This document shows positions 51,309-60,648 of a stretch of DNA of 64,000 bases, in pieces. The position numbers were made by a program, and so were the translations under genes. The stretch's first letter is position 1. Every line of letters starts with the position of its first letter. The DNA comes from JABCPE02 sp963516675 (lineage in GTDB: Bacteria; Bacteroidota; Bacteroidia; Flavobacteriales; Weeksellaceae), in the NCBI GenBank assembly GCA_963516675.1, contig CAUQBH010000001.1:172357-236356 (forward strand), given 5' to 3'. A model generated the notes under the pieces. The model saw only the letters and a list, made by a program, of their open reading frames with translations, did not search any database and had not been told where the DNA came from.

Positions 51309-52010
51309 ATGGATTTAGCTTTTTACATATACAGTTATTTACAGGAGCAAAAACCAAGGGTGGAAGTTCCTGATTTTGGGATTTTTAGACTTGAAAAGGA
51401 GCATGCTGTCGTGGATGCAGAATCTTCTAAAATTCTCCCTCCAAGTGAGCATATCTATTTTGAAGACAATACCACTGTCTTTGATTCCAGCCTAGCCCAT
51501 TATATAGCAGAAAAAACAGGTGAGAATCTATTCATTATACAATCTGAAATAAGAGATACTGTGCGTGAATGGATAAGACTACTCATGCTCCAAAAAAAAT
51601 TAAATCTTAAATACCTCGGGGAGCTTTCCCTTAAAGAAATAGATATCATACGGGAAGAAACTAAAATTCCACAATCTATGGAATTTTTTGGATTGGAAGA
51701 AGTTAATTTATCTGAAATTTCTCCTGCATCAACCGTTAAAGAAGAGCTGACCCAAAAGCAAGAATCCACAAAGACAGAAACTCAAAAACAAGAAAAATCA
51801 AACAATAGTATCTGGTGGGTATTATTATTCATCGTTGTTGCTGTTGCTGGACTTGTATTTCTATACTATAATTACGGAAAATCAGATAAATCTACTGACG
51901 ATAGTGCAAAACAAGACTCTATCCAATCCGTACAAACTGAAATTCCACAAGCTGTATCACCTTCCACAGTAGATTCTATAACGATTGACAGTTTACAATT
52001 AGAATACTAA
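51309..52010 (+). CDS. Membrane-anchored protein with CCDC81-like HU domain
   Basis: A 233-residue protein. The N-terminal region (about 5-110; VPDFGIFRLEKEHAVVD, the following QSEIRDTVREWIRLL) resembles the CCDC81-like prokaryotic HU domains found in Bacteroidota envelope proteins. One transmembrane helix (168-187) follows, then a polar C-terminal tail of 45 residues; there is no SPOR domain, unlike many relatives. Possible role in linking nucleoid and envelope, inferred from the fold only. The stop (TAA) touches the ATG of the next gene, so the two are translationally coupled. Confidence 0.65.
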   Translation: MDLAFYIYSYLQEQKPRVEVPDFGIFRLEKEHAVVDAESSKILPPSEHIYFEDNTTVFDSSLAHYIAEKTGENLFIIQSEIRDTVREWIRLLMLQKKLNLKYLGELSLKEIDIIREETKIPQSMEFFGLEEVNLSEISPASTVKEELTQKQESTKTETQKQEKSNNSIWWVLLFIVVAVAGLVFLYYNYGKSDKSTDDSAKQDSIQSVQTEIPQAVSPSTVDSITIDSLQLEY

Positions 52011-52946
52011 ATGAAAATCCTGCTTTTAGACAAAAATCATCCACTCATCACAGAACAACTCTCTGAGAAAGGATTTGTTTTGGAGGAAGATTTTTCATCA
52101 AGTTATGAGCAGGTTTTAGAGAAAATCCATCTTTATGAAGGCATCATCATCCGAAGCCGAATTCCACTGGATGCTCATTTTTTAGAAAAAGCAAAAAATC
52201 TAAAATTCATCGCACGAGTAGGAGCTGGAATGGAAAACATAGACATCGCCAAAGCCCAAGAACTCGGCATAAAACTCATCAACTCTCCCGAAGGAAACAA
52301 AGATGCTGTGGCAGAGCATGTTATAGGAACGCTTCTTGTGCTGATGAACCGCCTTTTTATTTCTTCTAATGAAGTCAAAAAGGGAATTTGGCTCAGAGAA
52401 GAAAACCGAGGAGAAGAAATTTTGGGTAAAACCTTTGGAATCATCGGTTACGGAAATATGGGAAAAGCCGTAGCCAAAAGACTTTCGGGATTTGGCTGTA
52501 AGACTATTTTTTATGATATCAAACCCAATCTTTCCGATGAATTTGCCACGCAGGTAAGCCTTCAAGAATTGCAAGAAAACGCTGATATTCTCAGCCTTCA
52601 CACGCCACTTACAGAGGATACACTCTATATGATAGATGAGGAATTTATCTCCAAAATGAAGAAAAATTTCTACTTCATCAATACAGCAAGAGGCAAAAAT
52701 CTAAAAACTTCTGCGCTGGTAAATGCTTTGAAGTCTGGTAAAATAAAAGGCGCCTGTCTAGATGTTTTGGAATACGAAAAAACTTCTTTTGAGAATTTGG
52801 AAACGAAAAACGAGGATTTAGAATATCTTTTAAATTCAGAGAAAGTTATCATAACGCCGCACATCGCGGGCTGGACTCACGAGAGCAAAATAAAATTAGC
52901 CCAAGTCATCGTGGATAAAATATTGGCTTTCGCTGCTGAAAATTAG
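52011..52946 (+). CDS. D-2-hydroxyacid dehydrogenase, phosphoglycerate dehydrogenase-like
   Basis: A 311-residue NAD-dependent D-isomer-specific 2-hydroxyacid dehydrogenase. It has the Rossmann motif GIIGYGNMGKAVA, the catalytic Arg in INTARGKN and the Glu and His in the DVLEYEKTSF and ITPHIAGWTHES regions. It lacks the ACT domain of full SerA, so it is a short form of phosphoglycerate dehydrogenase or a related reductase. It begins at the base after the previous stop. Substrate most likely 3-phosphoglycerate or another hydroxyacid; not certain. Confidence 0.9.
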   Translation: MKILLLDKNHPLITEQLSEKGFVLEEDFSSSYEQVLEKIHLYEGIIIRSRIPLDAHFLEKAKNLKFIARVGAGMENIDIAKAQELGIKLINSPEGNKDAVAEHVIGTLLVLMNRLFISSNEVKKGIWLREENRGEEILGKTFGIIGYGNMGKAVAKRLSGFGCKTIFYDIKPNLSDEFATQVSLQELQENADILSLHTPLTEDTLYMIDEEFISKMKKNFYFINTARGKNLKTSALVNALKSGKIKGACLDVLEYEKTSFENLETKNEDLEYLLNSEKVIITPHIAGWTHESKIKLAQVIVDKILAFAAEN

Positions 52947-53029
52947 CATCATTTAACATAGATTTAACGATAATTATTATTCATTTTTCTTGTTTTTATC
53001 CTATTTTGCGCGAAAATTTCAAAACAAAG

Positions 53030-54394
53030 ATGAAAATAAATCTATCTCACATAGGATTTCTTGCATTTTTTCTATTTTTTTCGTGCTCCAAAAAAGAATC
53101 CACAACAACCAGCAATGGATATTATTCAGCTTCAAATCTTCCTAATTTCGGTAATGTAGATGTGGACAATGTCTTCAAGGGAGAAAAATTAAAATTGGAA
53201 AACCAGCAGAAAATCGTAAATTCTCTTAACCAATATTACGAAAACATTTGGAACAGCACCGATATGAGCGGTGGAGTTCTGGTAGCACATGGAGACAATA
53301 TTCTTTTGGAAAAATACAAAGGCTTCGGCAGGGAGAACAACCAAATGCCTATTAACAAAGACACTCCGCTCCATTTGGCTTCTATAAGCAAACCCATCAC
53401 CGCTATGGCAGTTTTAAAATTAGTGGAAGCGAAAAAAATCAGCCTTGAGCAAAAAGTAAAATCCATTTTTCCGAATTTTCCGTATCCTGATATAACGATT
53501 CAGCACCTGCTCACCCACCGTAGCGGACTTCCCAAATACGAGCATTTCTTAGAAGAAAATGACATAAAACCTAAAAATAAATTCTTTACCAATCAAGAAA
53601 TTTTTGACCTCGTTGCGAAACACAAACCAGAACTCGCCAGACAGACCGATACTGGCTTTATGTATAATAATTTCAACTATGCTATCCTAGCACTCATCAT
53701 TGAAAAATTTACTGGAAAAACCTATCCAGAGGCGATGAAAGAAATGGTTTTCGCGCCTTTAAAAATGAAAAATACTTTTGTTTTTGAAGAGAAACACATC
53801 AATTCGGCTTCGCAGTCTTTTTACCAAAGAAGCACCAGACTTTATCCTTTAAACGAATACGATTTGATTTATGGCGATAAAAATATCTACACCACTCCAC
53901 GCGATTTATTCAATTTTTCAAAAGCGATGTTTTCAAAGGATTTTCTTCCAAAAGAACTGATGGAAAAGGTTTTTGAGCCATACAGCAACGAAAAAAAGGG
54001 CGTGAACAACTATGGTCTTGGATTTAGGCTAAAAGTATTTGATGAAGGGAAAAAACTGACCTATCACAACGGCTGGTGGCACGGCTCTAACACGGTTTTC
54101 ATCCATCTGAGAGATTCCAAAACCACCATCATCGCACTGAGTAACAAGTATTCTAGAAAAATATACAGAATGATGCTTCTTTCCACGCTCTTTGAAGATT
54201 TTCCTTTTGAAATTGATAAAGTGATAAATCCAGATGCCGAAACTGCTGATTCCACAAAAGTTTTTGCAGAAGATACCGAAAGGGCAAAAGCGCCAAAGAA
54301 GAAACCAAAGAAAACTTCTATGGATAGCCTAAAAGCGACGAAAACAGAGGAAACCATACAGAAAACTTCAGAATCTACAGAGGAGGAAGATTAA
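53030..54394 (+). CDS. Serine hydrolase lipoprotein, class C beta-lactamase-like
   Basis: A 454-residue envelope lipoprotein (lipobox FFSC, C19). The Beta-lactamase/serine-hydrolase fold shows SISKP (S118xxK121, the catalytic SxxK), the Tyr motif MYNNFNYAI, and a late HNGWWHG. It may hydrolyse D-amino-acid esters, lactams or peptidoglycan; a classical antibiotic-lactamase role is unlikely. A Lys/Thr/Glu-rich tail (about residues 405-454) is extra. ATG 53030 is preferred; the longer frame lacks a signal start. Confidence 0.9.
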   Translation: MKINLSHIGFLAFFLFFSCSKKESTTTSNGYYSASNLPNFGNVDVDNVFKGEKLKLENQQKIVNSLNQYYENIWNSTDMSGGVLVAHGDNILLEKYKGFGRENNQMPINKDTPLHLASISKPITAMAVLKLVEAKKISLEQKVKSIFPNFPYPDITIQHLLTHRSGLPKYEHFLEENDIKPKNKFFTNQEIFDLVAKHKPELARQTDTGFMYNNFNYAILALIIEKFTGKTYPEAMKEMVFAPLKMKNTFVFEEKHINSASQSFYQRSTRLYPLNEYDLIYGDKNIYTTPRDLFNFSKAMFSKDFLPKELMEKVFEPYSNEKKGVNNYGLGFRLKVFDEGKKLTYHNGWWHGSNTVFIHLRDSKTTIIALSNKYSRKIYRMMLLSTLFEDFPFEIDKVINPDAETADSTKVFAEDTERAKAPKKKPKKTSMDSLKATKTEETIQKTSESTEEED

Positions 54395-54406
54395 ATTTAA
54401 AAAACT

Positions 54407-54414
54407 TATTTTTG
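54407..54414 (+). promoter_or_regulatory. -7 element with almost no leader
   Basis: TATTTTTG ends 4 bp before the ATG at 54419, so the predicted transcription start is at or next to the ATG. Confidence 0.5.
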
Positions 54415-54418
54415 TTTC

Positions 54419-56014
54419 ATGAAAAAGATTTTCTTTGTTGCTATTTTTATAGTTCTTTTGGGTGCCTGTGCAAGAGTAGGCTCTCCCGAAGGCGGTGCAA
54501 AAGACACCACTCCACCTAAGTTCCTGAAATCCAATATAGATACGAGCAGAGTAAATGTTCCCACCAGTACTAGGGAACTTCGGCTGTATTTTGATGAATA
54601 TATTAACTTAAAGGAAACGAACAAAAATCTCATCATTTCACCACCAATTAAAAAGATAAAAAAAATCATTCCTTCTAACCTCGCAAACAAATATATTTCC
54701 ATAACATGGGATGAAGATTTGCAAGAAAATACCACTTATAATTTCAACTTTGGAAATGCAATCGTAGATAATAATGAGGGAAATGTGCTGCCTTACTTTA
54801 ATTTTGCTTTTTCTACAGGAAAGGAACTTGACAACCTGTACATCAGCGGGACGATAACTGATGCCTTGCTCATCCCAGAGAAACCCTCCAAACACGGAAT
54901 TGTAGTGGGACTCTATGCGGATAGTGCTGATTTCAAACAAAAACCAAACTACATCGCAAAAGCCGATGAAGACGGCTATTTTGAGCTAAACTACCTAAGT
55001 AAAGGGAAATACAGCATCATCGCTTTTGAAGATGAAAACGAAAACTCTGTGTATGATGCAGGTAAGGAAAAAGTTGGTTTTTTAAAGGAAAAAATAGATT
55101 TAATCCAAAATTTATCAGGGCTGAAAATGAAAATCTTCCCTTCTGAAAAAAATATCAGATACAAAGAAACTACGCCTGTGAGCGGAGGAATGCTGATGGT
55201 TTTCGAAGGAAATCCAAAGAAAGTAGAAGTAAAAAGTATCAGCAATGAACTTACTGATTATCAAGCAACTCACACCGAAAAATCTGATTCTGTGATGGTC
55301 TGGGTAGGAAAACAAAACGCCCTAAACAACAAAACTCTCACGCCGCTAAAAATAAGCTATAATGCTGATGGTAAGGAAGATACCATTTCTGTTTCGTACA
55401 AAACTAACGAAAAAGATGAACTGACCTTAGCCAATAGCAAAGGCGGGCAGCTTCCTCCTGAAAAAGATTTTGTCATTACTGCTAATATGGCTTTGAAAGA
55501 GATAAATCCTGCTTTGTGGGCGCTGAAAAGCGACAGCATTAACCAAAAATTTGAGGCAAGAATTTCTGAAAAAAATCCGAAGGAAATCATCATTTCATCG
55601 GACTTTAAAACTGGAAAAAAATACTCACTGAGCATCCCGAAAGGAAGCGTTCAAGGATATTATTTCCAAAATCCGAAGGCTTATATTTTCAATTTTGAAG
55701 CTGATAAAGCCGAAAATTACGGAAGTTTAACCCTAAAACTAACGAATCAGCCGAAGTCTTATTTTTGGGTACAACTAATTGATAGCGAAGGAAATGTAAA
55801 ATACTCTGAATATACGAATAAGAATGAAATCCGTTTTACGAGCCTTGACCCTGCCACCTATTACGCCAGAATTTTAGTGGATAATAATGGTAACAAATAC
55901 TGGGACAAAGCCAATTTCTCTGAACAAAAATTCGCTGAAGAAGCCTTTGTTTTCGAAAAGAAATTGGAGGTGAGAAAATTGTGGGAAATCGTGGAAAATT
56001 GGGTTTTGGAATGA
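54419..56014 (+). CDS. Ig-like domain lipoprotein (Big_5 type)
   Basis: A 531-residue surface or periplasmic lipoprotein (lipobox LLGAC, C17). After the signal come SPEGGAKDTTPPKFLKSN and a SbsA/Big_5-type Ig-like domain (about 25-130: RELRLYFDEYINLK, ITWDEDLQENTTYNFNFG, in parts), then further beta-sandwich repeats. This pattern is widespread in Bacteroidota envelope proteins; function is structural or unknown. 24 bp after the serine hydrolase, but with its own likely promoter. Confidence 0.85.
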   Translation: MKKIFFVAIFIVLLGACARVGSPEGGAKDTTPPKFLKSNIDTSRVNVPTSTRELRLYFDEYINLKETNKNLIISPPIKKIKKIIPSNLANKYISITWDEDLQENTTYNFNFGNAIVDNNEGNVLPYFNFAFSTGKELDNLYISGTITDALLIPEKPSKHGIVVGLYADSADFKQKPNYIAKADEDGYFELNYLSKGKYSIIAFEDENENSVYDAGKEKVGFLKEKIDLIQNLSGLKMKIFPSEKNIRYKETTPVSGGMLMVFEGNPKKVEVKSISNELTDYQATHTEKSDSVMVWVGKQNALNNKTLTPLKISYNADGKEDTISVSYKTNEKDELTLANSKGGQLPPEKDFVITANMALKEINPALWALKSDSINQKFEARISEKNPKEIIISSDFKTGKKYSLSIPKGSVQGYYFQNPKAYIFNFEADKAENYGSLTLKLTNQPKSYFWVQLIDSEGNVKYSEYTNKNEIRFTSLDPATYYARILVDNNGNKYWDKANFSEQKFAEEAFVFEKKLEVRKLWEIVENWVLE

Positions 56015-56056
56015 TTTTTTCATCATTCCTTGTTCAAATTAAATTTTTATTAAATT

Positions 56057-56671
56057 ATGAAGAAGTTTAGTCAATTATTTTTAGTTTTAATTTCAACTTT
56101 AGGTTTCTCTCAATGCGAAATCACAGGTAAATCTTCACTAATAGTAGGAGAAAAAAGCAGCTACAACATAAAAAAAGATGCGCAGTGCAAAGAATGCTAC
56201 CGATGGACATCTGAAGGCGGTATCGTGGTGGAAAGCGATAACAGACTGGATTCTGTGGAAATCATGCCTGTAAATGCAGGAAATTCCACACTGTCTGTGC
56301 AGTATATTTCTGAAAACGGGAATATCACAAAATGCGGCAAAGATATCAGCATCCTCGCTAAGGAAAATTTAGAGGAAACGCCATCTGAAGCTCCTAAAAA
56401 AGGAGATTGTGATATAGATGTAACAAACTATGAAACGAGAAAAATTTCTAATGACAGATTAGGATTTTTCAGCAATTCTAGCAAAGATTTCAGCTATACT
56501 TGGGAGGTGCTTTATAAAAATGGACAGAAACAATATTCTACAGAAAAAGCGCCACAATTCAACTATTCTAAGGACAACCAAATCGTAACGGTTTCTGTGA
56601 CTGTGGTTTCTAAATCTTGCTATAAAAAATTCACCAAACCTTATGATGATAATTTTTGGAAGTTTTTCTAA
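56057..56671 (+). CDS. Secreted hypothetical protein with Cys pairs
   Basis: A 204-residue exported protein with a signal peptide (MKKFSQLFLVLISTLGFSQ). About six cysteines follow (CEITG, QCKECYRWT, KCGKDI, DCDIDV, SCYKKF), likely pairing as disulfides in a beta-sandwich. The RWTSEGG and VEIMPVNAGNSTLSV stretches recall PKD/Ig-like domains. No family recognised. 42 bp after the Ig-like lipoprotein and 18 bp before the hydrolase; likely one transcript. Confidence 0.7.
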   Translation: MKKFSQLFLVLISTLGFSQCEITGKSSLIVGEKSSYNIKKDAQCKECYRWTSEGGIVVESDNRLDSVEIMPVNAGNSTLSVQYISENGNITKCGKDISILAKENLEETPSEAPKKGDCDIDVTNYETRKISNDRLGFFSNSSKDFSYTWEVLYKNGQKQYSTEKAPQFNYSKDNQIVTVSVTVVSKSCYKKFTKPYDDNFWKFF

Positions 56672-56689
56672 AAATATAAATCAACAGCA

Positions 56690-57337
56690 ATGAAACTATA
56701 CATCATCAGCGGGCTGGGCGCAGACAAAAGTGTATTTGAATACATTAATTTCCCATCAGAAATGGAACTTCATTTCATAGATTGGCTTGTCCCAGAGCAG
56801 GATGAGGAATTTGACCATTATGTAAATAGAATGGCCGAAAGTATCAATCCTAATGAGGATTTTTGTCTGCTCGGCTACTCCTTCGGTGGAATTATCGTGC
56901 AAGAAATTCACAAAAAAATTCCAGCAAAAAAAGTCATCATCCTTGCCAGTATAAAATCGCCTTCGGGAAAATCCAAACTGATGGAAATAGGGAAACGCTC
57001 TAAGCTTTACAAAATAATCCCAACTTCGGCATTTAATGAAAAATCCTATAGTTTTTATTCTTTTGTAAGGCATCTTTTTGACCCAAAAAATCCAAAAGTT
57101 TTAAAATATTTTAAGGTCAGAAATCCTTATTATATCAAATGGAGCATAGAGAAAATTCTTGACTGGGACGCAAAAGAAAACCCTGAAATCATACAGATAT
57201 CCGCGGATAAAGACATCGTTTTTCCTATCAAAAACTCAAACCCAAACTATGTCATTAAAGGAGGAACGCACCTCTGCCCTGTGACAAAAGCAAAGGAAAT
57301 TTCTGCGATTTTAGAAAAAGAATTTGGAGGATTATAA
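56690..57337 (+). CDS. Alpha/beta hydrolase
   Basis: A 215-residue cytoplasmic alpha/beta-hydrolase. Nucleophile elbow GYSFGG (S64), acid in SADKDIVFP (D173 or D175) and the final His in GGTHLCPV (H194) give the triad. The fold lacks a lid domain and is short. Substrate not recognisable; related small proteins are often annotated only as alpha/beta hydrolase. Lies between a secreted unknown and the DUF4241 gene. Confidence 0.85.
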   Translation: MKLYIISGLGADKSVFEYINFPSEMELHFIDWLVPEQDEEFDHYVNRMAESINPNEDFCLLGYSFGGIIVQEIHKKIPAKKVIILASIKSPSGKSKLMEIGKRSKLYKIIPTSAFNEKSYSFYSFVRHLFDPKNPKVLKYFKVRNPYYIKWSIEKILDWDAKENPEIIQISADKDIVFPIKNSNPNYVIKGGTHLCPVTKAKEISAILEKEFGGL

Positions 57338-57354
57338 AAAATTAAACTCAAAAA

Positions 57355-58113
57355 ATGATGAGCACAGAAAACCAAATCCCATCCCAAGAGTGGCTGGAAA
57401 AGTACGAAAAAGTAAAATCTATTCTCGTTCCGCCTTTTTCTTTTGAAGAAATCTATTCACAAAAAGAGGCTTTTGGGAAGAAACTTTTTATCTTAAATAT
57501 GGGCGAAGTCCATTTTCCTACGGGAGAAATTTTGGTAAGAGACCCTTTGTATTTTCTTCATCGCGACCAGCTTCCTTATTTTCAAAAAGTTCCAACAGGA
57601 AAATTTCCACTTAATACATTGGTTGTAGAAGTGGAGGAAGGTCTCTATTATTATGTTTCTACACGAGTGAAATTTAGTGACAAAAAGGCTGTCAGCTACA
57701 CAGAGGCTTTGGTTGGAGATGAAAACTTGGATGATTTGGAAGATGGAAGTTTTTTCGGATTCTTTGCTGATTCAGGACTGGCAACTATAGTGGATGTAAA
57801 AACCCGTGATGCCTTCTGCGATTTCAAGGAAAAATGGTATAAAGGGCAGCCTAATGATGCCAATATCTGTGATGAACTTTTTGCTGAAGAATTTGCAAAA
57901 AATCACAAGGAAAATCCTCATTTTCAAAGAGAAGGAGGCGAATGGATTAACTTCAAAATTCCAAATACAGACCTAAGCGTACCGATGATACAAAGCGGCT
58001 TCGGCAAGGGGCAGTATCCTGTATATTTTGGATATGATGAAAACAACGAAGTCTGCGAAGTTGTTATAGAATACTTTGATTTAGAACTGACTTTTGGGCA
58101 GGAAGAAGAATAA
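57355..58113 (+). CDS. DUF4241 domain protein
   Basis: A 252-residue soluble protein with the DUF4241 pattern: a first beta-rich half (LFILNMGEVHFPTGEILVRDPL, partly) and a second half with FFGFFADSGLATIVDVKT, SGFGKGQYPVYFGYDENNEVC. The family occurs near toxin/immunity and unknown genes; function not established. It is 17 bp after the hydrolase. Met1 or Met2 are both possible starts. Confidence 0.85.
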   Translation: MMSTENQIPSQEWLEKYEKVKSILVPPFSFEEIYSQKEAFGKKLFILNMGEVHFPTGEILVRDPLYFLHRDQLPYFQKVPTGKFPLNTLVVEVEEGLYYYVSTRVKFSDKKAVSYTEALVGDENLDDLEDGSFFGFFADSGLATIVDVKTRDAFCDFKEKWYKGQPNDANICDELFAEEFAKNHKENPHFQREGGEWINFKIPNTDLSVPMIQSGFGKGQYPVYFGYDENNEVCEVVIEYFDLELTFGQEEE

Positions 58114-58132
58114 CTTTATTTTAAATCTAAAA

Positions 58133-58163
58133 AACTCTCATAGGTTTTAAACCTGTGGGAGTT
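58133..58163. terminator. Hairpin terminator, convergent genes
   Basis: Long stem AACTCTCATAGGT / ACCTGTGGGAGTT (two wobble pairs) with A/T-rich flanks, between the DUF4241 gene (plus) and the WYL gene (minus), touching the WYL stop codon. Confidence 0.9.
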
Positions 58164-59172
58164 ATTTTATTTCCGAATCTTCATAATTTTTCATTGCTCG
58201 TTCCAGCGTGTTTTTTATTCTCGTTTTCAGTCGGTTTGGTTTATGAACTGTGATATAATCACCAAAGCCTAAAATAACCCTTTCCAACTCAAAATTTAGC
58301 TGAACTCTTATCCTGAAATATGTTTCGCCATCTTTTTCTTCCAAAATCTCCTGCGTGTGATGAAACGGCTTGGTTTTCACATATTCTGCATGAATTCCTT
58401 TTATTGAGAAAATCACATTCTGCCCTCTTTGTTCGCGTGATGTCGTTACGCCGATCACTTCAGAGAAATATCTATCAGCATTAAATTCCCGTTCCCGAAA
58501 AGGAATATTTTCCTCTATCTGCACGCTTATTATCCTATCAAGTGCAAGGTTCAGAAGTGCATCTCCATACCAGCAGATGAGGAACCAGCGGTTATTATAC
58601 TCCTTTAATAGTTGTGGAAAAACGATGTATTTTTTCTCTTCCCTTGCCTTAAAACTTTTATAAACCACTCCCAGCGTCTTCTTATTCAAAATCGCATTGT
58701 ACAGAATATCAATATATTCCAAACCTTTGAGCCGCTCATTTTTATCTAAATGAATAATGGACTGCTGCTGCGCAGAATGCACCGTGTTTTCCAATTTCTG
58801 AATAACACCATTCAGATCCTTAAACATAGAAAAATCCTTAAACTGCTTCAAAATCTGCACAGCATTATTCATTGCTTTTAGGTCGCTTTCGTTTACTGCA
58901 ATATTATGAATGCTGTATTCAGGATCGCTGTATCGGTAGTATTTTCTGTCATAGACCTCTATCGGTGCTTCGTAGCCGAATTTCTCGCTGCGCATATTCT
59001 GTATATCGAGCTGAATGGTTCTTTTGCTGACATAGGCTTCCTTCCCTTCAAATTCGAAAAGAGCCTCGGAACATTCCTCTATCAAATCATCCAGCGTATA
59101 TTTTTTATACTTATTTCTAAGGCATCTGTCAATGGTTTTGTAACGGATAAGGGCGTTTTTATTTGAAGACAT
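58162..59172 (-). CDS. WYL-domain transcriptional regulator
   Basis: A 336-residue regulator: N-terminal winged helix (about 5-80, RYKTIDRCLRNKYKKYTLDDL, then VSKRTIQLDIQNMR), a central WYL domain (about 150-250; YKSFKAREEKKYIVFPQLL, NNRWFLICWYGD) and a C-terminal WCX part ending RIKNTLERAMKNYED. WYL proteins bind nucleic acid or nucleotide ligands and often control RNA-repair or defence operons. It is divergent from rtcB, sharing a 93-bp promoter region, so it is the obvious regulator of the RtcB locus (inference). Confidence 0.92.
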   Translation of the reverse strand: MSSNKNALIRYKTIDRCLRNKYKKYTLDDLIEECSEALFEFEGKEAYVSKRTIQLDIQNMRSEKFGYEAPIEVYDRKYYRYSDPEYSIHNIAVNESDLKAMNNAVQILKQFKDFSMFKDLNGVIQKLENTVHSAQQQSIIHLDKNERLKGLEYIDILYNAILNKKTLGVVYKSFKAREEKKYIVFPQLLKEYNNRWFLICWYGDALLNLALDRIISVQIEENIPFREREFNADRYFSEVIGVTTSREQRGQNVIFSIKGIHAEYVKTKPFHHTQEILEEKDGETYFRIRVQLNFELERVILGFGDYITVHKPNRLKTRIKNTLERAMKNYEDSEIK

Positions 59173-59186
59173 TTTAATTTTTTTTA

Positions 59187-59232
59187 CAAAATTATCAAAC
59201 TTTTTTAACTACGCAAAAAGATTGCGCTTTTG
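59187..59232. promoter_or_regulatory. Divergent control region of the WYL and rtcB genes
   Basis: On the minus strand: TTG (59214-59216), 19-bp spacer, TAATTTTG (59187-59194), a good promoter for the WYL gene. A near-perfect inverted repeat CAAAAAG-N6-CTTTTG (59214-59232) overlaps the TTG box and lies just upstream of a weak rtcB -7 (TACTTTG, 59239-59245). Fits an operator acting on both genes. Confidence 0.45.
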
Positions 59233-59265
59233 TGTATTTACTTTGCATCATCAAAATAAGACATC

Positions 59266-60648
59266 ATGAAAGTTACAGGAAAAAATATTATCAACTGGGG
59301 ATTCCGCCAAGGGAAATGGTTCGGGGAAGCCTTGAAGACCATCAATGAAAACGAATGGGAAGAAGCTGAGATTTTGGAATATTTAGAGCAGTTCAGACTT
59401 CCAGACCCTATTCCTCTGAAGAGAACACCTGCTGATTTTGTGGTTAATATTCATCCTGAGAATGAATTAGAAGAAGATAATGTAAGCAAAGTAATCGCTA
59501 CCATGAAGAAGCTGATGAAAACGCCTACTTTGGAAAAAGGAGCTTTGATGCCTGATGCCTGCCCTACGGGTAAGGAAGGAATCATCCCTGTGGGAGGCGT
59601 GGTGGTCGCTAAAAACGCCATACACCCAGGATTTCATTCGGCGGATATCTGCTGTTCTGTGATGCTTACTGATTTTGGGAAAATAGATCCTAAATTAGTT
59701 CTGGACGCCGCCCACGATTCTACTCATTTCGGATATGGAGGTCGCCCAAGAGGTCAGCAGATAGCGATGAGCAAAGAACTTATAGAGGCTTTTGAAAAGA
59801 ATTTATTCCTAAAAAAGCCTGAACTCATCAGCACAGCCAGAGATTGTATGGGAACGCAGGGAGATGGGAATCACTTTTTATTCATCGGAACTTCCATGAA
59901 GACAGGAAATACGATGATGGTCACCCACCACGGTTCCAGAGCTGTGGGCGCAGAACTCTACAAAATGGGACTAAAAACAGCCAACTATTTCCGTAGAGAT
60001 ATTTCGCCTGATACTTTGGAGGAAAATGCATGGATTCCTTTTGATACAGAAGAAGGACAAGCCTACTGGGAAGCCCTGCAAATCGTAAGACAATGGACAA
60101 AAGAAAATCATGAAGCGATTCATAATTTGACTTTGAAAAAACTTGGAGTAGAAATGCTGGATAGATATTGGAACGAGCATAATTTCGTTTTCCGAGAGGG
60201 AGAATTGTTTTATCATGCCAAAGGTGCTACGCCTTTAGATGCTAAATTCCTTCCTGAGGACAATGAACTAAGGCTCATCCCGCTAAATATGGCAGAGCCT
60301 GTCCTTATAGTAAAAGGAACTACCAACGAGCGAAACATAGGATTTGCGCCACATGGAGCAGGGAGAAATTTCAGTAGAAACGAGCATAAAAGAAACAAAG
60401 CCCACCAGACAGATGAGGAAGTTTTTGCGGAGGAAACGGCTGGGCTGGATGTTAGATTTTTCTCTAATGAAATAGATATTTCGGAACTGCCATCCGCCTA
60501 CAAAAACGCACAAAATGTGAGAAAACAAATTCTAGAATACAACCTGTGCGAGATAGTAGACGAGGTCATCCCTTACGGATGTATCATGGCTGGAGATGTA
60601 GAAAAAAACGCTCCTTGGAGAAAAAAGAAGAAAAATAAAGAATTATAA
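59266..60648 (+). CDS. rtcB: RtcB family RNA ligase
   Basis: A 460-residue RNA-splicing ligase of the RtcB family, joining 2',3'-cyclic-phosphate or 3'-phosphate ends to 5'-OH ends with GTP and Mn2+. Metal and catalytic residues seen: D127 and C130 (HSADICCSV), N202-H203 (GDGNHF), H221/H222 (THHGSR), H305 (EHNF) and the guanylylated His363 in APHGAGR. Note DICC instead of the common DINC. RtcB repairs tRNAs or rRNA cut by nucleases under stress. It is divergent from the WYL gene, and 265 bp of structured RNA separate it from a slipin-like gene. No archease gene is visible. ATG 59266 fits. Confidence 0.95.
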   Translation: MKVTGKNIINWGFRQGKWFGEALKTINENEWEEAEILEYLEQFRLPDPIPLKRTPADFVVNIHPENELEEDNVSKVIATMKKLMKTPTLEKGALMPDACPTGKEGIIPVGGVVVAKNAIHPGFHSADICCSVMLTDFGKIDPKLVLDAAHDSTHFGYGGRPRGQQIAMSKELIEAFEKNLFLKKPELISTARDCMGTQGDGNHFLFIGTSMKTGNTMMVTHHGSRAVGAELYKMGLKTANYFRRDISPDTLEENAWIPFDTEEGQAYWEALQIVRQWTKENHEAIHNLTLKKLGVEMLDRYWNEHNFVFREGELFYHAKGATPLDAKFLPEDNELRLIPLNMAEPVLIVKGTTNERNIGFAPHGAGRNFSRNEHKRNKAHQTDEEVFAEETAGLDVRFFSNEIDISELPSAYKNAQNVRKQILEYNLCEIVDEVIPYGCIMAGDVEKNAPWRKKKKNKEL

